From: Mucor racemosus | Taxonomy: Eukaryota; Mucoromycota; Mucoromycetes; Mucorales; Mucoraceae | Direction of reading: 5' to 3' | NCBI GenBank assembly: GCA_027405735.1 | Contig: JAPEHQ010000003.1 | Coordinates: 2,356,001-2,420,000 of the forward strand | DNA length: 64,000 nucleotides | Part shown: positions 38,538 through 53,038 of the stretch, piece by piece | Layout of the letters: every line of letters starts with the position of its first letter | How positions within the stretch are numbered: the stretch's first letter is position 1 | Program-made: the position numbers and the translations under genes | Notes under the pieces: model-generated | The model's input: the letters and a program-made list of their open reading frames with translations, nothing else | Databases searched by the model: none | Told to the model about the DNA's origin: nothing

Positions 38538-38888
38538 ATGGACCAACAACAACAACCATCATCAGGCGATTTAAAAGACATTCAAAAACAACATCAATTG
38601 GATGCTGAAAAGAGTAATGATAGTGGTACAAGCTCAATAAAGCCGCCTTCCTTGTTGGAGAGACGTCAATCAAATAGATTACAAAATCAAAATGATGAAA
38701 GCTTAGTAAATGAAGAATCTTTGGGTATTATTTCACCGATGCCAACTGGTGCAGAAAGAATGGCTGCATTAAGAGATTTAGGTGCTACATTTGAAGAAGG
38801 CCAAAGATCAGTTGCTAAAGTTGCAACACCAACAGAGACTGTAGTACCTAGTTTTGTTGATTCTGATCAATTAGAGGTAACATTTTGA
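38538..38888 (+). CDS. Small hypothetical Gln/Ser-rich protein
   Basis: Single open frame of 116 residues, starting MDQQQQPSSGDL after a TA-rich leader. It is hydrophilic and probably disordered at the N-terminus, followed by a more ordered PTGAERMAALRDLGATFEEG segment. A GTAACA immediately after the codon for Glu-113 could be a 5' splice site, so the last three residues are uncertain. It converges on the PFKFB gene, whose stop lies about 190 bp away. I do not recognise the family. Codon-like composition and the convergent setting favour a real gene. Confidence 0.5.
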   Translation: MDQQQQPSSGDLKDIQKQHQLDAEKSNDSGTSSIKPPSLLERRQSNRLQNQNDESLVNEESLGIISPMPTGAERMAALRDLGATFEEGQRSVAKVATPTETVVPSFVDSDQLEVTF

Positions 38889-39081
38889 TAAAATAAAGTA
38901 AAAAAAAGAAAAGAAAAAAAGACCTGCACTCAACTATATACATTTAGACGTTACTCCATAAAAAGAAAACCTCAAATCTGATGGATACTTGTAAAGATAC
39001 AGTGGCTCATTAACTCTCTTTTTTGTTTACTCAATTTTGTAATTTATAATTCATAATTCATAATAAACTATTTGATTTATT

Positions 39082-40805
<1,724 letters not shown>

Positions 40806-41589
40806 TTTATAAAAGAAAGTTTATAAGAAGAAAATGAATTTGAATCAGTGGGGATGCTCCATTTTGTGGGGAAATTAGCATGAAAGCCTCATTATTATTT
40901 AGTTGCCCGATTTCATCCGCCATGCCGAAAGCAGGACATGATGGATAAGAAATATAGCTCTGGTTATATTTGTTTTTTTCACACTGATCATCCCTTGAAC
41001 TAACAAACATTAAAAATCATCCCACCACGTACTTTTTTGTCTAAAAAATATCAGTGTAAGGAATTTTCTCTAGCATTTTTAATTGATTATAATTTTTTCT
41101 ATAGCTTTGAATGTACCATGAGACAAGTAGTGAGTATACACAGCTTTTTTTAGAGTTATCCATAGATAATTGATCGATATTTACTTCAAACTAGATATTT
41201 TGTACACAATTTGGTATAGGTCATTTTTTTTTTAGCTGTAATCATTAATTTTCTTCAAACTTCAACTCGATTACGACTCTATAACTTAAGGCTATGCGTA
41301 CAAAAAAAATATGTGCGTATTTTGGAAGTTATAACATAATTTATAACTAAATTTTGAGATATTTTTATATATACATTCATGTTGAAAAAACTTTTTCAAC
41401 ATTGCCACTAATTTTAAAATCATGGTTTTGGGTCTCAAGATGTTACTGACTACCACCACTATTGCGATGTCTGATGGAAGACAAGGCGGGAAACTAAAAA
41501 AAAAAAAAAAAGAGTCAACACAAATCCATTATCATCTACGTTTTTAAACCATCTTTCTCTTGCTTTAATTAATAAGCAACTTGCAAAAC
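40806..41589. promoter_or_regulatory. Divergent promoter region, PFKFB and Cfd1/NUBP2 genes
   Basis: About 0.8 kb between two divergent start codons. It contains no accepted gene; the frame at 40807-41010 lacks recognisable features. It presumably holds both promoters. Confidence 0.5.
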
Positions 41590-42583
41590 ATGTCTGATAT
41601 TAATCTTTCTGGAATAAAAAACATTGTACTAGTTCTCTCTGGTAAAGGAGGTGTAGGAAAATCATCTGTTACCACTCAACTTGCTCTTGGCCTTGTTCAT
41701 CAAGGCAAGAAGGTCGGTGTGCTCGATATTGATCTTACCGGGCCCAGTATTCCTCGCATGTTGGGATTAGATGGAAAGAAAGTACATCAAGCATCTCAAG
41801 GGTAAGTTTTTTTATTATAATAATAATAATAATAATAGACATATCCTAAACAATATCGACTTGATAGTTGGGTCCCTGTGTATGCAGATGAAAATCAACG
41901 TTTATCATGTATGTCAATTGGATTCCTTTTAACAAACAAAAACGATTCCGTAGTTTGGAGAGGCCCAAAAAAGAATGGTAAATTTTGTTGTATAAATTAT
42001 GACATTTTTTAAAATGATTACTAATTCGATTATTTTTTTACAATAGCTATGATTAAGCAATTTTTACAAGATGTTTATTGGGGAGAATTAGATTATTTGT
42101 TAATTGATACACCACCTGGAACCTCTGATGAACATATTGGCATTGTAGAATATCTCAAAGAGTTTAACCCTGATGGTGCTGTCATTGTTACTACACCACA
42201 AGGCGTTGCAATTGCTGATGTTCGTAAAGAAATTTCATTCTGTAAAAAGGTCAAATTACCAGTTTTAGGTGTTGTGGAAAATATGAGTGGATTTGTTTGT
42301 CCTCATTGTGCAGTAAGTTGAAATTTAACTAGTAAAGAATTACAAAATCCTAATTTTTCAATAGGAATGTACAAATATTTTCTCTTCTGGTGGTGGTGAA
42401 TCAATGGCAAAGGATTATGATATTGAATTTTTTGGAAGAGTGCCTATTGACCCAGGATTTACTAGTATGGTTGAAACCGAAGGAAGTGGGTCTTATGTCA
42501 AAATGTTTGAAAAATCAAATTTATTTCCTGTATTTCAACAGATTTGTGATAAAGTAATTGAAAAAGTAAAATCTAATAAATAA
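41590..42583 (+). CDS. CFD1: Cytosolic Fe-S cluster assembly P-loop ATPase, Cfd1/NUBP2
   Basis: Scaffold ATPase that assembles 4Fe-4S clusters with Nbp35 in the cytosolic iron-sulfur pathway. Four exons: 41590-41801, 41868-41977, 42047-42312 and 42365-42583; 268 residues. The Mrp/NBP35 deviant Walker A is [10 protein letters not shown] (residues about 17-26). It is followed by [14 protein letters not shown], a W-RGPKK segment and [13 protein letters not shown]. The C-terminal cluster-binding CPHC is extended to CPHCAEC across the last intron. There is no N-terminal four-cysteine ferredoxin-like extension, which separates it from Nbp35/NUBP1. The length is normal for the family. The first intron contains a TAA microsatellite. 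It converges with the Dus4 gene, only 32 bp between stops. Confidence 0.93.
41817..41837. repeat. TAA microsatellite in CFD1 intron 1
   Basis: Seven or so TAA units in the first intron of the Cfd1 gene, ahead of the 3' splice site. Confidence 0.8.
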
Positions 42584-42615
42584 ATGTACATAAAAAAAAA
42601 AAAGAAAAAAGAAAC

Positions 42616-43658
42616 CTAAACAAGCTTTGTTACATCTAATCCCCAATAATCTTCTAAATGATCCAAAATGGCTGGAATACTAGAAAGTGTATTAAATGTC
42701 TTGCGTTCAGCATTGCTCATAATATCTTCAAACATAAACATCAAATGATGATGAAAAATAAAAGAGTTTGTACCATAACCAATTGCTAATTTAACATAAT
42801 CTTCAATGCATTCCCATGGTGTTGTATCATATCCAGCAAATAAAGCTGGATTTTGTAATAAACCTCTTGCAGACATAACTCCATCAACACCTGTCTTTTC
42901 ATACATTTCATCTGCATCTTTCATTGAGAAAATACTACCATTAGCGATAACAGGTACATTAATTGACTCTTTTACAAGCTTAATTCCTTCAAAATTAACT
43001 GGCTCTGTTGATTTTTGAAGTCTTGTACGTCCATGAACTGTTAAAAAATCAACACCAACTGATTCAGCTCTTTTAACAAATTCATATGTAGTTCTAAATC
43101 AAAAAATCAGTATAAATTGATCAGTATATACTGTTTATCAACTTACTGTAAGTCATCATGAACTCTGATCTTGATACTACAGGGTATATTCACTCTTCCT
43201 TTGACTGTACGAATCATATCCCTCACATTTTCAGGATCTTGCATCAAATACGCACCGATTTTTTCTTGATAAGCCCATTTTTGTGGACATCCACAATTAA
43301 TATCAATGCCTCCAGCGTAAGGAGATACAAGTTCTGCGGCATCGGCTAAATCTGCACCATTATGTGCTGCAAACTGAACAACTACAGGGTCATCCAAATT
43401 GTTGGTAGAAAAGTCTGATGATCGAGCAAATTCTGAATTTTTGAATACATCAGCTAAAATCATAGGTGTATAGACGATATCTGTGTTGTATCTGTAGTAA
43501 TTGTTAATTTATATCCTTGTAAGCAAAGAATTACAACTAACTCACTTTCTCACTAATTCTCTAAATGCTAGTTTACTATATCGAACCATAGGAGCACATA
43601 CATTGATTCGTTTTTTGCTCGACAAAATCTCTAATGGTGTAGTCTTTTTTTCGGCCAT
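42616..43658 (-). CDS. DUS4: tRNA-dihydrouridine synthase, Dus4 type
   Basis: Flavin enzyme reducing uridine to dihydrouridine in the tRNA D-loop (positions 20a/20b in yeast Dus4). Three exons: 43658-43546, 43491-43147 and 43093-42616; 311 residues. The TIM-barrel motifs are in order: INVCAPMVRYSKLAFRELVRKYN, TPMILAD, VVQFAAHNGADL, the catalytic-loop GIDINCGCPQKWA, KIRVHDD, LTVHGRTRLQKS, PVIANGSIFS and GVMSARGLLQNPALF. The catalytic Cys in NCGCPQ is present. Residues after the barrel form the usual short helical tail. The VRYSKL variant at the N-terminal motif is characteristic of Dus4. It lies downstream of the Mus7-like gene on the same strand. Confidence 0.9.
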
Positions 43659-43992
43659 TTTTTCAATTGCTTAATAAGAATGAAATAGCTTAAAAATTTT
43701 GATATACAAGCTTCTATCTTTGAATGGACAGAACAAATTTTTTATTGGCTTCAATAATTGTGAACACCGATCAAATGCCAAACTCACAAATCAATGATTC
43801 ACTGCATCCTTTATATAATGAATATAAAACAAAACAAAAAAAAATACTCGAGCACTACTGATAGGTTAACTCATATAATTATTTACCAAATGTTTATAAT
43901 AGATTTTATTTAAATCAAGAAATAATTCATTAAACAGTTGTATAAATTCAAAGCGATGTTGTCAGATTAAATGACCGATATGTGTACCTTTA

Positions 43993-46900
43993 TTAAAGCA
44001 TCATGTATTTTTCAATAATAAAATTCAATGATTCAGCCCAAAGTCGAGTTGTTCTTCTCTTTTCATATTCATAAACATCAGAGCTCCTTGATTTTAATTT
44101 TATACTATCTGTAATTTGATCCAAAAATACTTGTTCATGAAAATAAAATCCACTTGTTTTGGATGAAACGGACATTATTTGAAGTAAACAAATCCAGGCT
44201 TCAGATAAATAATCTTTTGTGCATGATTTTATATCATCGAATCCAATAAAAACCAAGATATCAATCAATGATTTGGTGCATTGAGTTACAGACCAATCAA
44301 TCTGATGCACACCCAAATGATGAAGACGACAAGTCCAATCCAGTATATAAATCATTATTTTAACAATTGGACGCCATGGTAAATCTCCTGTTTTGTGCTC
44401 TTCAACTAATCTTGGAACAAATTGACCCAAATATCGAATATATTGCATAAACATTTCAGTCAGTTGAATACGTTGTTCGTAAGGATGAAGAGGGATCCAT
44501 TGAGTCAAGCATAATGAGACAAATGTGTAAAAATGATCATGGTTAGGCAATTCAGTATCTTCAATTGGGATATTGTTAGAGCAAATTTTATAAATTTCAC
44601 CAGAGGCCTTGTAAAACAGATGTTCAATTAGCTTTTTGTTTTCAGGTATTATGCTTTTCCACACAAAATTTTTATCAAATAATTTTAAATCTGCATAGTT
44701 GCATTCAAGATGTTTATATGCTGATTTAACATTGGGTATAGCCGATAAAAGCGGTGTCAATAAGCGGTGGTGCAGATATACAGTATCCTTTAGGCCTAAA
44801 ATACGTCGTAAATCATAATCATGTAAATGCCGTACTCTACTGATAACACTAGGCAGCGTATGAACCACATGTAAATTCAATTTTTCCTTTACATGTTGAT
44901 TTTGTTGGTTTTCAAATAAATCATTAAATCGATCACCATTCAAAGATTCGTTGGCATATCGTACATATTGTCTAGTACCCACATAAATATCATCAAATGC
45001 CATACGTGGAGTTTCTGCAAAATCCTGAAAGTACGTGCGGCCATTATTATCAGGAGCTTGGCCAGATCGGTCATTCCACGCACGATATGAGTTTGATGCA
45101 TGTATATAAATATCATCTCTTGTTCTTTTAACCTTCTTTCTACGTTTTTTAGGAGCTGGATTATCTCGAATAGGCATACTAGAAGACTTTTTTAGATCGT
45201 TGGCAGGGCGTTTAATTGCAATTGAAGACCGTGGTGCTCTTTTTGATGATTTCTTTGGTTTATTAGGTGATTTTTTCAATGTAGAACCTTGATAATGTCT
45301 TTGAATTCTGTTGTCTTCAATTGACTCCTCGGTGGGGTATATTGGTTGATTTACAGAATGGGTTTGTCTTGGTAAAGAAGAAGATGATGATGATGACCCT
45401 GTGTTTGATATAGGCCCTGAATTTGAATAGGTTCGCCTTGGCGATTCTGAATTTGAGTATGTAGGAATTTGTCTGGTTGATCGATCAATTGATGATGCAT
45501 TTTCGAAAAAGCTATGCATATCACTATTAGATGATGTTGAACCTTCAAATATTGGACGGCTTGTTGTTAGGATCTCAGCAGGATAGTCTAATCTAGTTAC
45601 ATAGTCGTCTAAAGTAGGATAGGCATCTTGCATGTCATCAGAATCCTCGCCAGAATCATCACTCTGTGAGCCCAAAAATGCTGCAAATACGTTAGCGGGA
45701 GTTTTACTAGTGGATGGCGGGTTCCTGATAGTAGTGGCAGTGGTTTTTTGGGGTTTTGCTGTACGTTTTTTTGGTATCCTTCGAAGTTTATCTTCCTCTA
45801 AAAGTTCCTTTTCATAAACCTTCAAATACGAAGCAGGTAACACACTGTTGAGTGCCTTTTTCTTCTTTATAACATCTCGAAGACCAACTCTTTGTCTCTT
45901 ATGCTCTCTATACTCCAACTCATCTTCAACTACTGGTATAATATCATCATCCGCGGTAGATCTCATAAGTCGTCTCCCAGTTGGTTTGGCGTTTGAGCTA
46001 CTGGGGAAACTGAAAATAGCATCCAATTCAGCCTCTGTAAGTTCTTTCTCGGCAGGCAATTCTTCCTCATTACTATCTTCATCACTACTATCTAAAATTG
46101 CATATTTTCTAACTCTGAAACGCCTTTTAATCATATCTTCGTTATCAATTTCCATGTCTTCGGCATCCTCATCATTAATATCATCATCAAAACCGTATAA
46201 ATCAACATCATCGTTCATTTCCTGTGCTTGACGTCTTAAATAAACATCATCATCTGAGATCATTGTTTGCTGATTACTTGAACTAGCTACATTGGAAGAA
46301 TCAGACATGCTGGATGTCAAGTTAAATATAGATCGAGGTTGTGCATCAAAATCAAAGATATCTTTTATTGTAGATGATGAAGATGGGGGGAATCTCCTCG
46401 CTACTGATTTGCCTTTCCTTGATCGTCTCTTCTTTTCAAAAGTGATAATTTTAGATTTTTTGTTGACATTTGATCCAGTGTTTGATGGAGGCAAAATTAA
46501 TTGATCCAAGCCATATTTGTCAAATACAGGCGATGAAATGTCTTCAAAGCTAATCTCGTCAACGTTTTTAGTAATAGGTCGATGTTGATTACGTTTATTT
46601 ACTTTTGATGGAAGGGATTTTTTCTTGGTCTTCAATTTAGAAGCTGCTTTTTTAGAGCTTTCAGAGGCGACTTGCGTTGTCTCTAATTCATCTGTTGGTA
46701 TATCTACTAGTTGAGTATTTGAGAGTGAAAACTCGGTATCCTGGCTATCTTCAATCGGTGTAGGAATAGCTTTCATTTTCCCTTTTAGGTGGGATTTACC
46801 AATAAGATGTTGATATCTTGCTTGTTCTATTGTGAATGGATGTAATTGAATGGCGTTTCTCTGTCTCAGTGATAGTTTAAAGCGAGATCCTGCTTCATCT

Positions 46901-47788
46901 TGGGCGAAAACAGTAGACGAAGATTGTTGCTCTAAATCAGGATTTGGTGCTTCACTATCACCCAAATCAACCGGTGGTCCCTTTATTATTTTCACTGATG
47001 GTATAAAGGGAGATTGCTCGTCTATTATGTCCAACATGTCCATTTTTTCTGCAAACTGATGATCAACAACTTCAGCTCTTTTAATACTGTTCCTATTTGT
47101 TTCTGGGATCTCCAACGTTGGGTCAAAACGAATATTAATCGGCTCCAAATCATTGCGTTGGCTCTGGGGATGCTCTTTTTCTACTTCTCCTACAGGATCA
47201 ACAACATGCGATGATTTCACAGAAACTGGGTGACTATCCATAATCATATCTGCATTTTCTGTCATTCCCTGCTTTGAAAATATAGGAAGATCATCCAAAG
47301 AAAACTCGGGCGAGTCGGGTAAATCAGCATAATGATCAGATATTAACATGGCATCCACTACACTCGAAATATCGCTTCTAGGATCTTCGATATCTGCATT
47401 CATTGTTTGAATAGGGCTCAATGTAGCAGAATCAGTAATTATGCCATTATTGTTGTCTAACAATGGTTGCTTCATAGATTTCTCATGCCGACTGTCGCCT
47501 TGAGTCTGTTGTGTTCCAGGAACTGCAAGCCATGTAGAATCATCAGCTTCCAAAACTTTTATAAACTCATCATCATCACCAAACAAATCCCAATCAGAGC
47601 TTGGGGGATCTTTAGGGCTATCACTGTTGTTATGTGAATACGCTTGTGCTGGGTCGGGAGTAGTATGAACTATGTACATTTTATAAATAAAAATGAGCAA
47701 AATATGTGATATGATATAATTTACTTTTATTTTGATTTGTAACACTATTCATAACAGTTTGGCTGTTCGAAATGGGTTGTGTATTCAT
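43993..47788 (-). CDS. Mus7/Mms22-like replication-fork repair protein
   Basis: Probable homolog of fungal Mus7/Mms22, which with Rtt101/Rtt107-type partners stabilises damaged replication forks. Preferred model: exon 47788-47725 (starting MNTQPISNSQ), a 55-nt intron, then 47669-43993; 1246 residues. An unspliced start at 47679 (MYIVHTT) would give 1228. The N-terminal two thirds is acidic, Ser-rich and low complexity, with basic nuclear-type clusters (for example PKKRRKKVKR). The ordered C-terminal region, from about residue 885, contains DYDLRRILGL, HHRLLTPLLSAIPN, WIPLHPYEQR, LPWRPIVKIMI and the ending WAESLNFIIEKYMML, and resembles the conserved Mus7/MMS22 domain. The protein is shorter than yeast and fission yeast homologs (about 1450-1900 residues), so a C-terminal part may be missing or a further exon undetected. 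Confidence 0.65.
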
Positions 47789-49409
47789 ATAAAGACAATC
47801 CTGAAAATCGCTAAAAAATGATGTAGCGCAGCATAGGTTTGCAAATCTAGAAAGATGTGAAAAGCAATTTAGATATTGTCGCGGGCAGTCGTTATTCATC
47901 CGCGAATTCTGGTGTTTAAGTTTCTCGATTGGCAAGTGTGGCTTACAGTGATAAATGTTGCTTGAATTTAAGAAAAGAATCTACAAAAACCTTATGATTA
48001 TCAAATCTTGATACTTGAAAAGTACCTTGAGATTTAACTTTTCTTTTATGATCCCCTTCCAGATATATATGAAGCATTGAACATATTCGACATGATGCTT
48101 GATTATATACGCAAATTACGCATTGTTTAATTTGATATCTGGTCTTTAAATTTTGTTTATAGCAGGATAGTAGCGGGTCAGTAGTAATTGATTGCTACAA
48201 ATCTTGAATAAAGCCTCTATCAGAGACCTGATTATATGTAGGATTAATGCGCATTATCTTATTTCGTTCTATTTCCATAATTTCATTACTATTTAATGTT
48301 TGATTTTGATTTTGATTGGGAATTTTACTATTGATAGCTTGAAGAGTATACCTACTTATGTCTTGTGTTTGGGGAACTTTCTTGTACCAACAAACTTCAT
48401 CATATACACACTAAATTAAACATTAATAGATATTAAATATATGTAGGACAATATTTATTCCTGCTTCTTGCATGCTCTAGACTATAATGAATGCTGTATA
48501 CCTCAATTGCGAAACTAATTGTTTAAAATGGGATTCATTGTATAATTTTAATCCATATTTTTTATTTATTTGCTTTTTAAAGAAATCTATGTGTATCAAC
48601 TATAAAATTCATCATTTGGAGTTTTTGGGGCATTATTTAAAAACGATAATGGATAATAGCAATTAAAAAATACTAATAAAAAGAACTGATGCTAAATCCA
48701 TTTTGGATACATTAATCCTCGTTAGAATCCAAAATATATGTAAAAAGGACAATTGGTAGTCATTGCGAGTGCACACATTCCACAGAAATACAGATTATAA
48801 TAATCCAAATAATGCCGTGTAGATACATCAAGTAGTGTTTCAGTCAAACTTTTTAAATAGTGCTTAATAACAAAGCTCGACGATTAATAAATTTAGTGAT
48901 TCATGTATTGCAAAATGTCTCAATGGGCTCAAAAAACGTTAAAACATCCTTGAATGATATCTCTTTTGTAATTAGCGACAAAAACAAGCCTATCTATCAG
49001 TCTATACGTATGAATAATTTTCAAGTAAATTTTGAACACTCACTAACGATTTTTACAACATTTCTATCAAGAAATACTGGTGCTTGTATAAACTGCTGAC
49101 TTTATATGTAGAATGTACGTATCATATATCATTCAATTGACCATTGTTTATTCAGGTATTGAGACCAATTCAATATATGTGTATGTATATGATCTCAATC
49201 TCAGTAGCTCTAAACTCTAAATTGTAATGCTTTCATATTGAATAGTTAGCTACTTTACTCTATAGCAGCAGCCATAATGTAGCATTAATAGGACTATTGA
49301 ACGGTACAAATGTTGAGTAACTGTGAAGATAGGATAAAACCTGACGCTTTCCAAATTATTCATTGCTATATGCTAAACTTGGCTGATTTTGTGTCAAATA
49401 TAACTCAGT
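47789..49409. other. Spacer upstream of the Mus7-like gene
   Basis: The promoter side of the Mus7-like gene, then AT-rich sequence. The frame at 48860-49099 has no recognisable domain. No RNA gene seen. Confidence 0.45.
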
Positions 49410-50000
49410 CTGTTGTTATTCCTTCCCAAAAAAAGTAGAATTTCTTTTATATAATTTAACCAGCAAATCAAAATAATAGCACTATATGCTTTTACAGCTG
49501 TAGTATATATGGTGAAACTTTTAGCCCATTGTTGGGGTCAATGTTCATTGATATGTAAGCATTTTTCCATTTGGTTTATTTTTTTAAGCAGGAAGAAGAG
49601 ATGGTTCTACTCAAAAACGTGTACTCTACTCCTTTAAAACAACTGTTGGCTAATGAAATCAAGATATGCTATTTGTGCATTTACTGCGCATTATGTAAAA
49701 CTTCAAAATTAAATTTCAAGCATTATTTGATTTTATAAAAATTTCCAGAGAATATCTGAAACAATTCATACAAAATAGTTTAAATAAATACGAGCTTTTA
49801 TTTCCCCATTTCCAAAGCAACTCAGGGTGGCTAAACCTTTTATAATTCTGTGGATCAACACTAAAAGTACATGCCATTGCAAGGGGAGTTTATTTGGACC
49901 CATATTCGTTAAGAACTAGTGAGCTTACTGACCTTAGAAGGCGTAAATAGCAGGTAATCGGCCTGTTATTCAAGCTTACCAAATGGGTAATGATCCATGG
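49410..50000 (+). repeat. Interspersed repeat R5, copy b (most complete)
   Basis: Matches 60360-60785 in inverted orientation and 25800-26150 and 30090-30310 in direct orientation, together covering its length. No coding signal recognised. Confidence 0.65.
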
Positions 50001-50570
50001 GTGCTGATATTTGAGATACTACTTTTAGTACCTACGTATAACTAAGCCCATGTAAAGTTCCAGTTTACCTGGATCAGTATTTATAGAGATCATGTATGTG
50101 ATTGTTTTACAATAAATGTGTGCAGCAAGCTATAGGACCACTTTGGCAATAATTTTCTTGACACACAGTTGGACGTAAAAATTTCCCTTTGAGGCACCGT
50201 CGTTTCAAAAATTTGTACCTACTCTGATATAAAATTGGAAATTTTTAGATTCGAAATTTGCCGAGATAGGGTTTTTGTTGTTGATTTTTTACGTTTGTAA
50301 AAAATTAGGTTTCAGTGGTTTTCGGGTGGTTTTCGATTTCTTCGCTCAACATTGAGTCAAATTACGTCAAACCTTCAAATACAATGCACCGTTCCTCTAG
50401 GAACCATTGATATCTGTCCAAAAATAAAAAAAATAATACGACAATATAAGTGCACTGGCCAACCATTGACCAAAATTGACTTAAAATTTATTGTAAAAAA
50501 TTGAGCACTTCTATTAAAATGTAACTTTTTTGTGTGTATAGCAAGATAGATTTAATGGAAAGCTACCCTG

Positions 50571-51680
50571 CATTTTTTGTTTCAGCGAAAAATATTGATT
50601 TTTCATCGAGATAATCAAAGTAATGGTTTACATTACAGCTTAACCCTATGCTTACTGAGTTCTAAAATTGATTTGTAAAATCGACCAGAAAATGATAAAA
50701 AAACCAAAATTGCTTTATGCCTCCTCAACTGCAAAGTAAGTTTAAGTAGCTTATTAAATAGCTTTTGTACAGTTTTAAATTCTGCATCCAACAAAACAAA
50801 ATGCAAACAAATGTTTCACATTAAATTTTGCACAAAATGCCATTGAAATTTTGGATGTTTTTTGAAGATATGCATCACTTTTCATAAACATGTTTTAAAA
50901 ATAGTTTTTGGAAATAATGCGCAACAAAATTATGTATCGATTAAGCTATTGCTGAACCTTCTAGCTGTATTTTTCGTAGAGAAAACAAGATTTTTGTAAC
51001 TTTTTTTTTTCAAATTCAGAATTTCGGATGAGGGTATACAAGGGGAAATTGGGAGGTAGAAACAAAGCAATCTCTTTAGACACATTTTGGAGGATATCTC
51101 CACGAAAAATCAATATTTTAAAAAAACGTAAATTGGATCCGAGAGAGCTCAACGAGGTCAATGACATGCATGTTAAAAAAATACCGCTCAATTCAACAAA
51201 TATTTTAAATTCTACTACAAAAATGTCAAAAAAAATGAAAAAAATAAAAATGCTCAAAAACTTTTTATACCAAAATATGTTGTAGAGTGCTTAAAAACAA
51301 GTAAGTTTTATTATTTGAAAGTGTTAGTATAGCTTAATTTTGTTTAGAGATATAAAGCCTCAAAGTTTTCAATCCTTTAGCAGTGAAATACGTGTAAAAA
51401 ATCTGAAACATTAGCACTGAAAAATTAATACCAACTGCAAAAAATACGATATTTCCGGATACTCATTTTTACATTAGAGGTAAACATTTCAGGTACATTT
51501 CCATATAATTTTTTTCTGATGTTATTTAGTGAAAAGAAAAAGTAGAGCAGGGATGAAAAGTGGAACCTAGATTTCAAGGAAAAAGCGGTGGATTTTACCT
51601 GTTTTTAAGTTTTTCGTGAGATATAAAATAAATTTAGGAACAAGTATCATAATGCAACCAATTCATATATGTTTAGTAGG
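50571..51680 (+). repeat. Long inverted repeat R3, copy b (left boundary of an 8.9 kb block)
   Basis: About 1.1 kb that matches 58375-59487 in inverted orientation with no differences in the roughly 500 bp I compared base by base. The frames of 85 and 98 codons inside both copies are identical. The match stops abruptly at GCATTTTTTG on one side and near AATGC.ACCAATT on the other. It is clearly more similar to copy c than to copy a. Confidence 0.85.
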
Positions 51681-53038
51681 GTCTACCTGATCTTAACCCT
51701 GGATTTATGAGATATCGTTGTTGTGGATTATTTGTGTGGAATATATGAGGATATTCACGAAAAAAAAGTATAAAAGACAATAGGAATTCGACTAGATAAC
51801 TTTAGGGTTTTGTTATCAAGTTAAATTCTACTTGAGGACGTTTGTAATAAATAAACGACCTCTTTATATAGTTTTTATTAGAGAGATTAGGTGAATATTC
51901 CTAGGTCCATACATAGTAGTCAATAATACCCGTTGTCAGATATAAGTTTTGACAGTAACCAATCGGTGTATTCATAGAGTCCATGTGTCCTTGATTATAA
52001 TGGTGTGATTGGATTCACATCATGTTGGTTGGCCTTTAGTTAGAAGCTACTAGAATGGAAGCTCGGTAGAAAGTTTATATTATTATGAATTAGCGTATAT
52101 CATTTAATAATATAATGTCTACTCATGACAGCTGTACTTTAATTGAGAATTAGATAAAATGGGGATCAATATAATGGATAAGTATGTACATATTTCACAA
52201 TTTGAAGATAGATTCTTAAATCTTGATCTTTCAGTTTTGATTTGGTACCGATTCAAGGTTGTCATATAGTAGTGATGCAGTATCTATTTATTGTAAAGAC
52301 TCATTCGAGGTATAAATTACTATGAATTGACAGTTTCTTTTTGTATGATGAAAAATGTTACATACGTATATATACATAGATATGTCATGATGGAATATGT
52401 CTAGTTGGATGTTTATGAAATGTAGTGTGAGTAGTAGATGTTGTTTACCTGTTATTGCTATGGCAATAGATTGGTTAGCAGTATATAGTTATGGTGATAG
52501 ATTAGTAGTGACATGGTCGAATTATGATGATATATATTTCACATCCCTTGAATCCTTTTAATAAATAAGCTTTCTTTCATCTATTATATATTTAGCATCT
52601 TTATATATAGTTTGGGAAGCTTCACTGAAGCAAACCACATTTCTCCTAGTAGTAGTATAAGAAGTGAGAAATGACAGATATATCAATATTTTGAGTATAT
52701 GTCTACTAAGGAAAACTGTTTTTTTAGCTACATTTATACATGGAGTGACATCGTCATGTGACATATTAACTTTGTTTGGTATGTGCTCGTTCTCAGTAAC
52801 TTTAAGGGGATGGCACGATATATATTTACATGCAGACTATCTATGTTTTGTTTCGAAAGTAATCAATTTGTTTAAAGAGAACAAGGGCGAGGGACTATAG
52901 AGACCCTCGTAGTCCTGAACTTTGGGATCAGATGTAGTTTGACTTTAACATCATCATTGATTGTTTCACTTGGTGTATTATAGTAATATAAGAGTTCAGA
53001 ATCAACTAAGAGAAATATCATTTTATATTTAAATTGTA
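51681..53038. other. Spacer inside the 8.9 kb block
   Basis: AT-rich; short frames at 52558-52764 and 52664-52900 lie on opposite strands over the same bases and show no secure domain. Nothing accepted. Confidence 0.4.

Noticed and set aside
52558..52900. Overlapping open frames on both strands, faintly reminiscent of a retrotransposon RNase H tail
   Set aside because: No catalytic motif could be placed with confidence and the frames overlap antisense.
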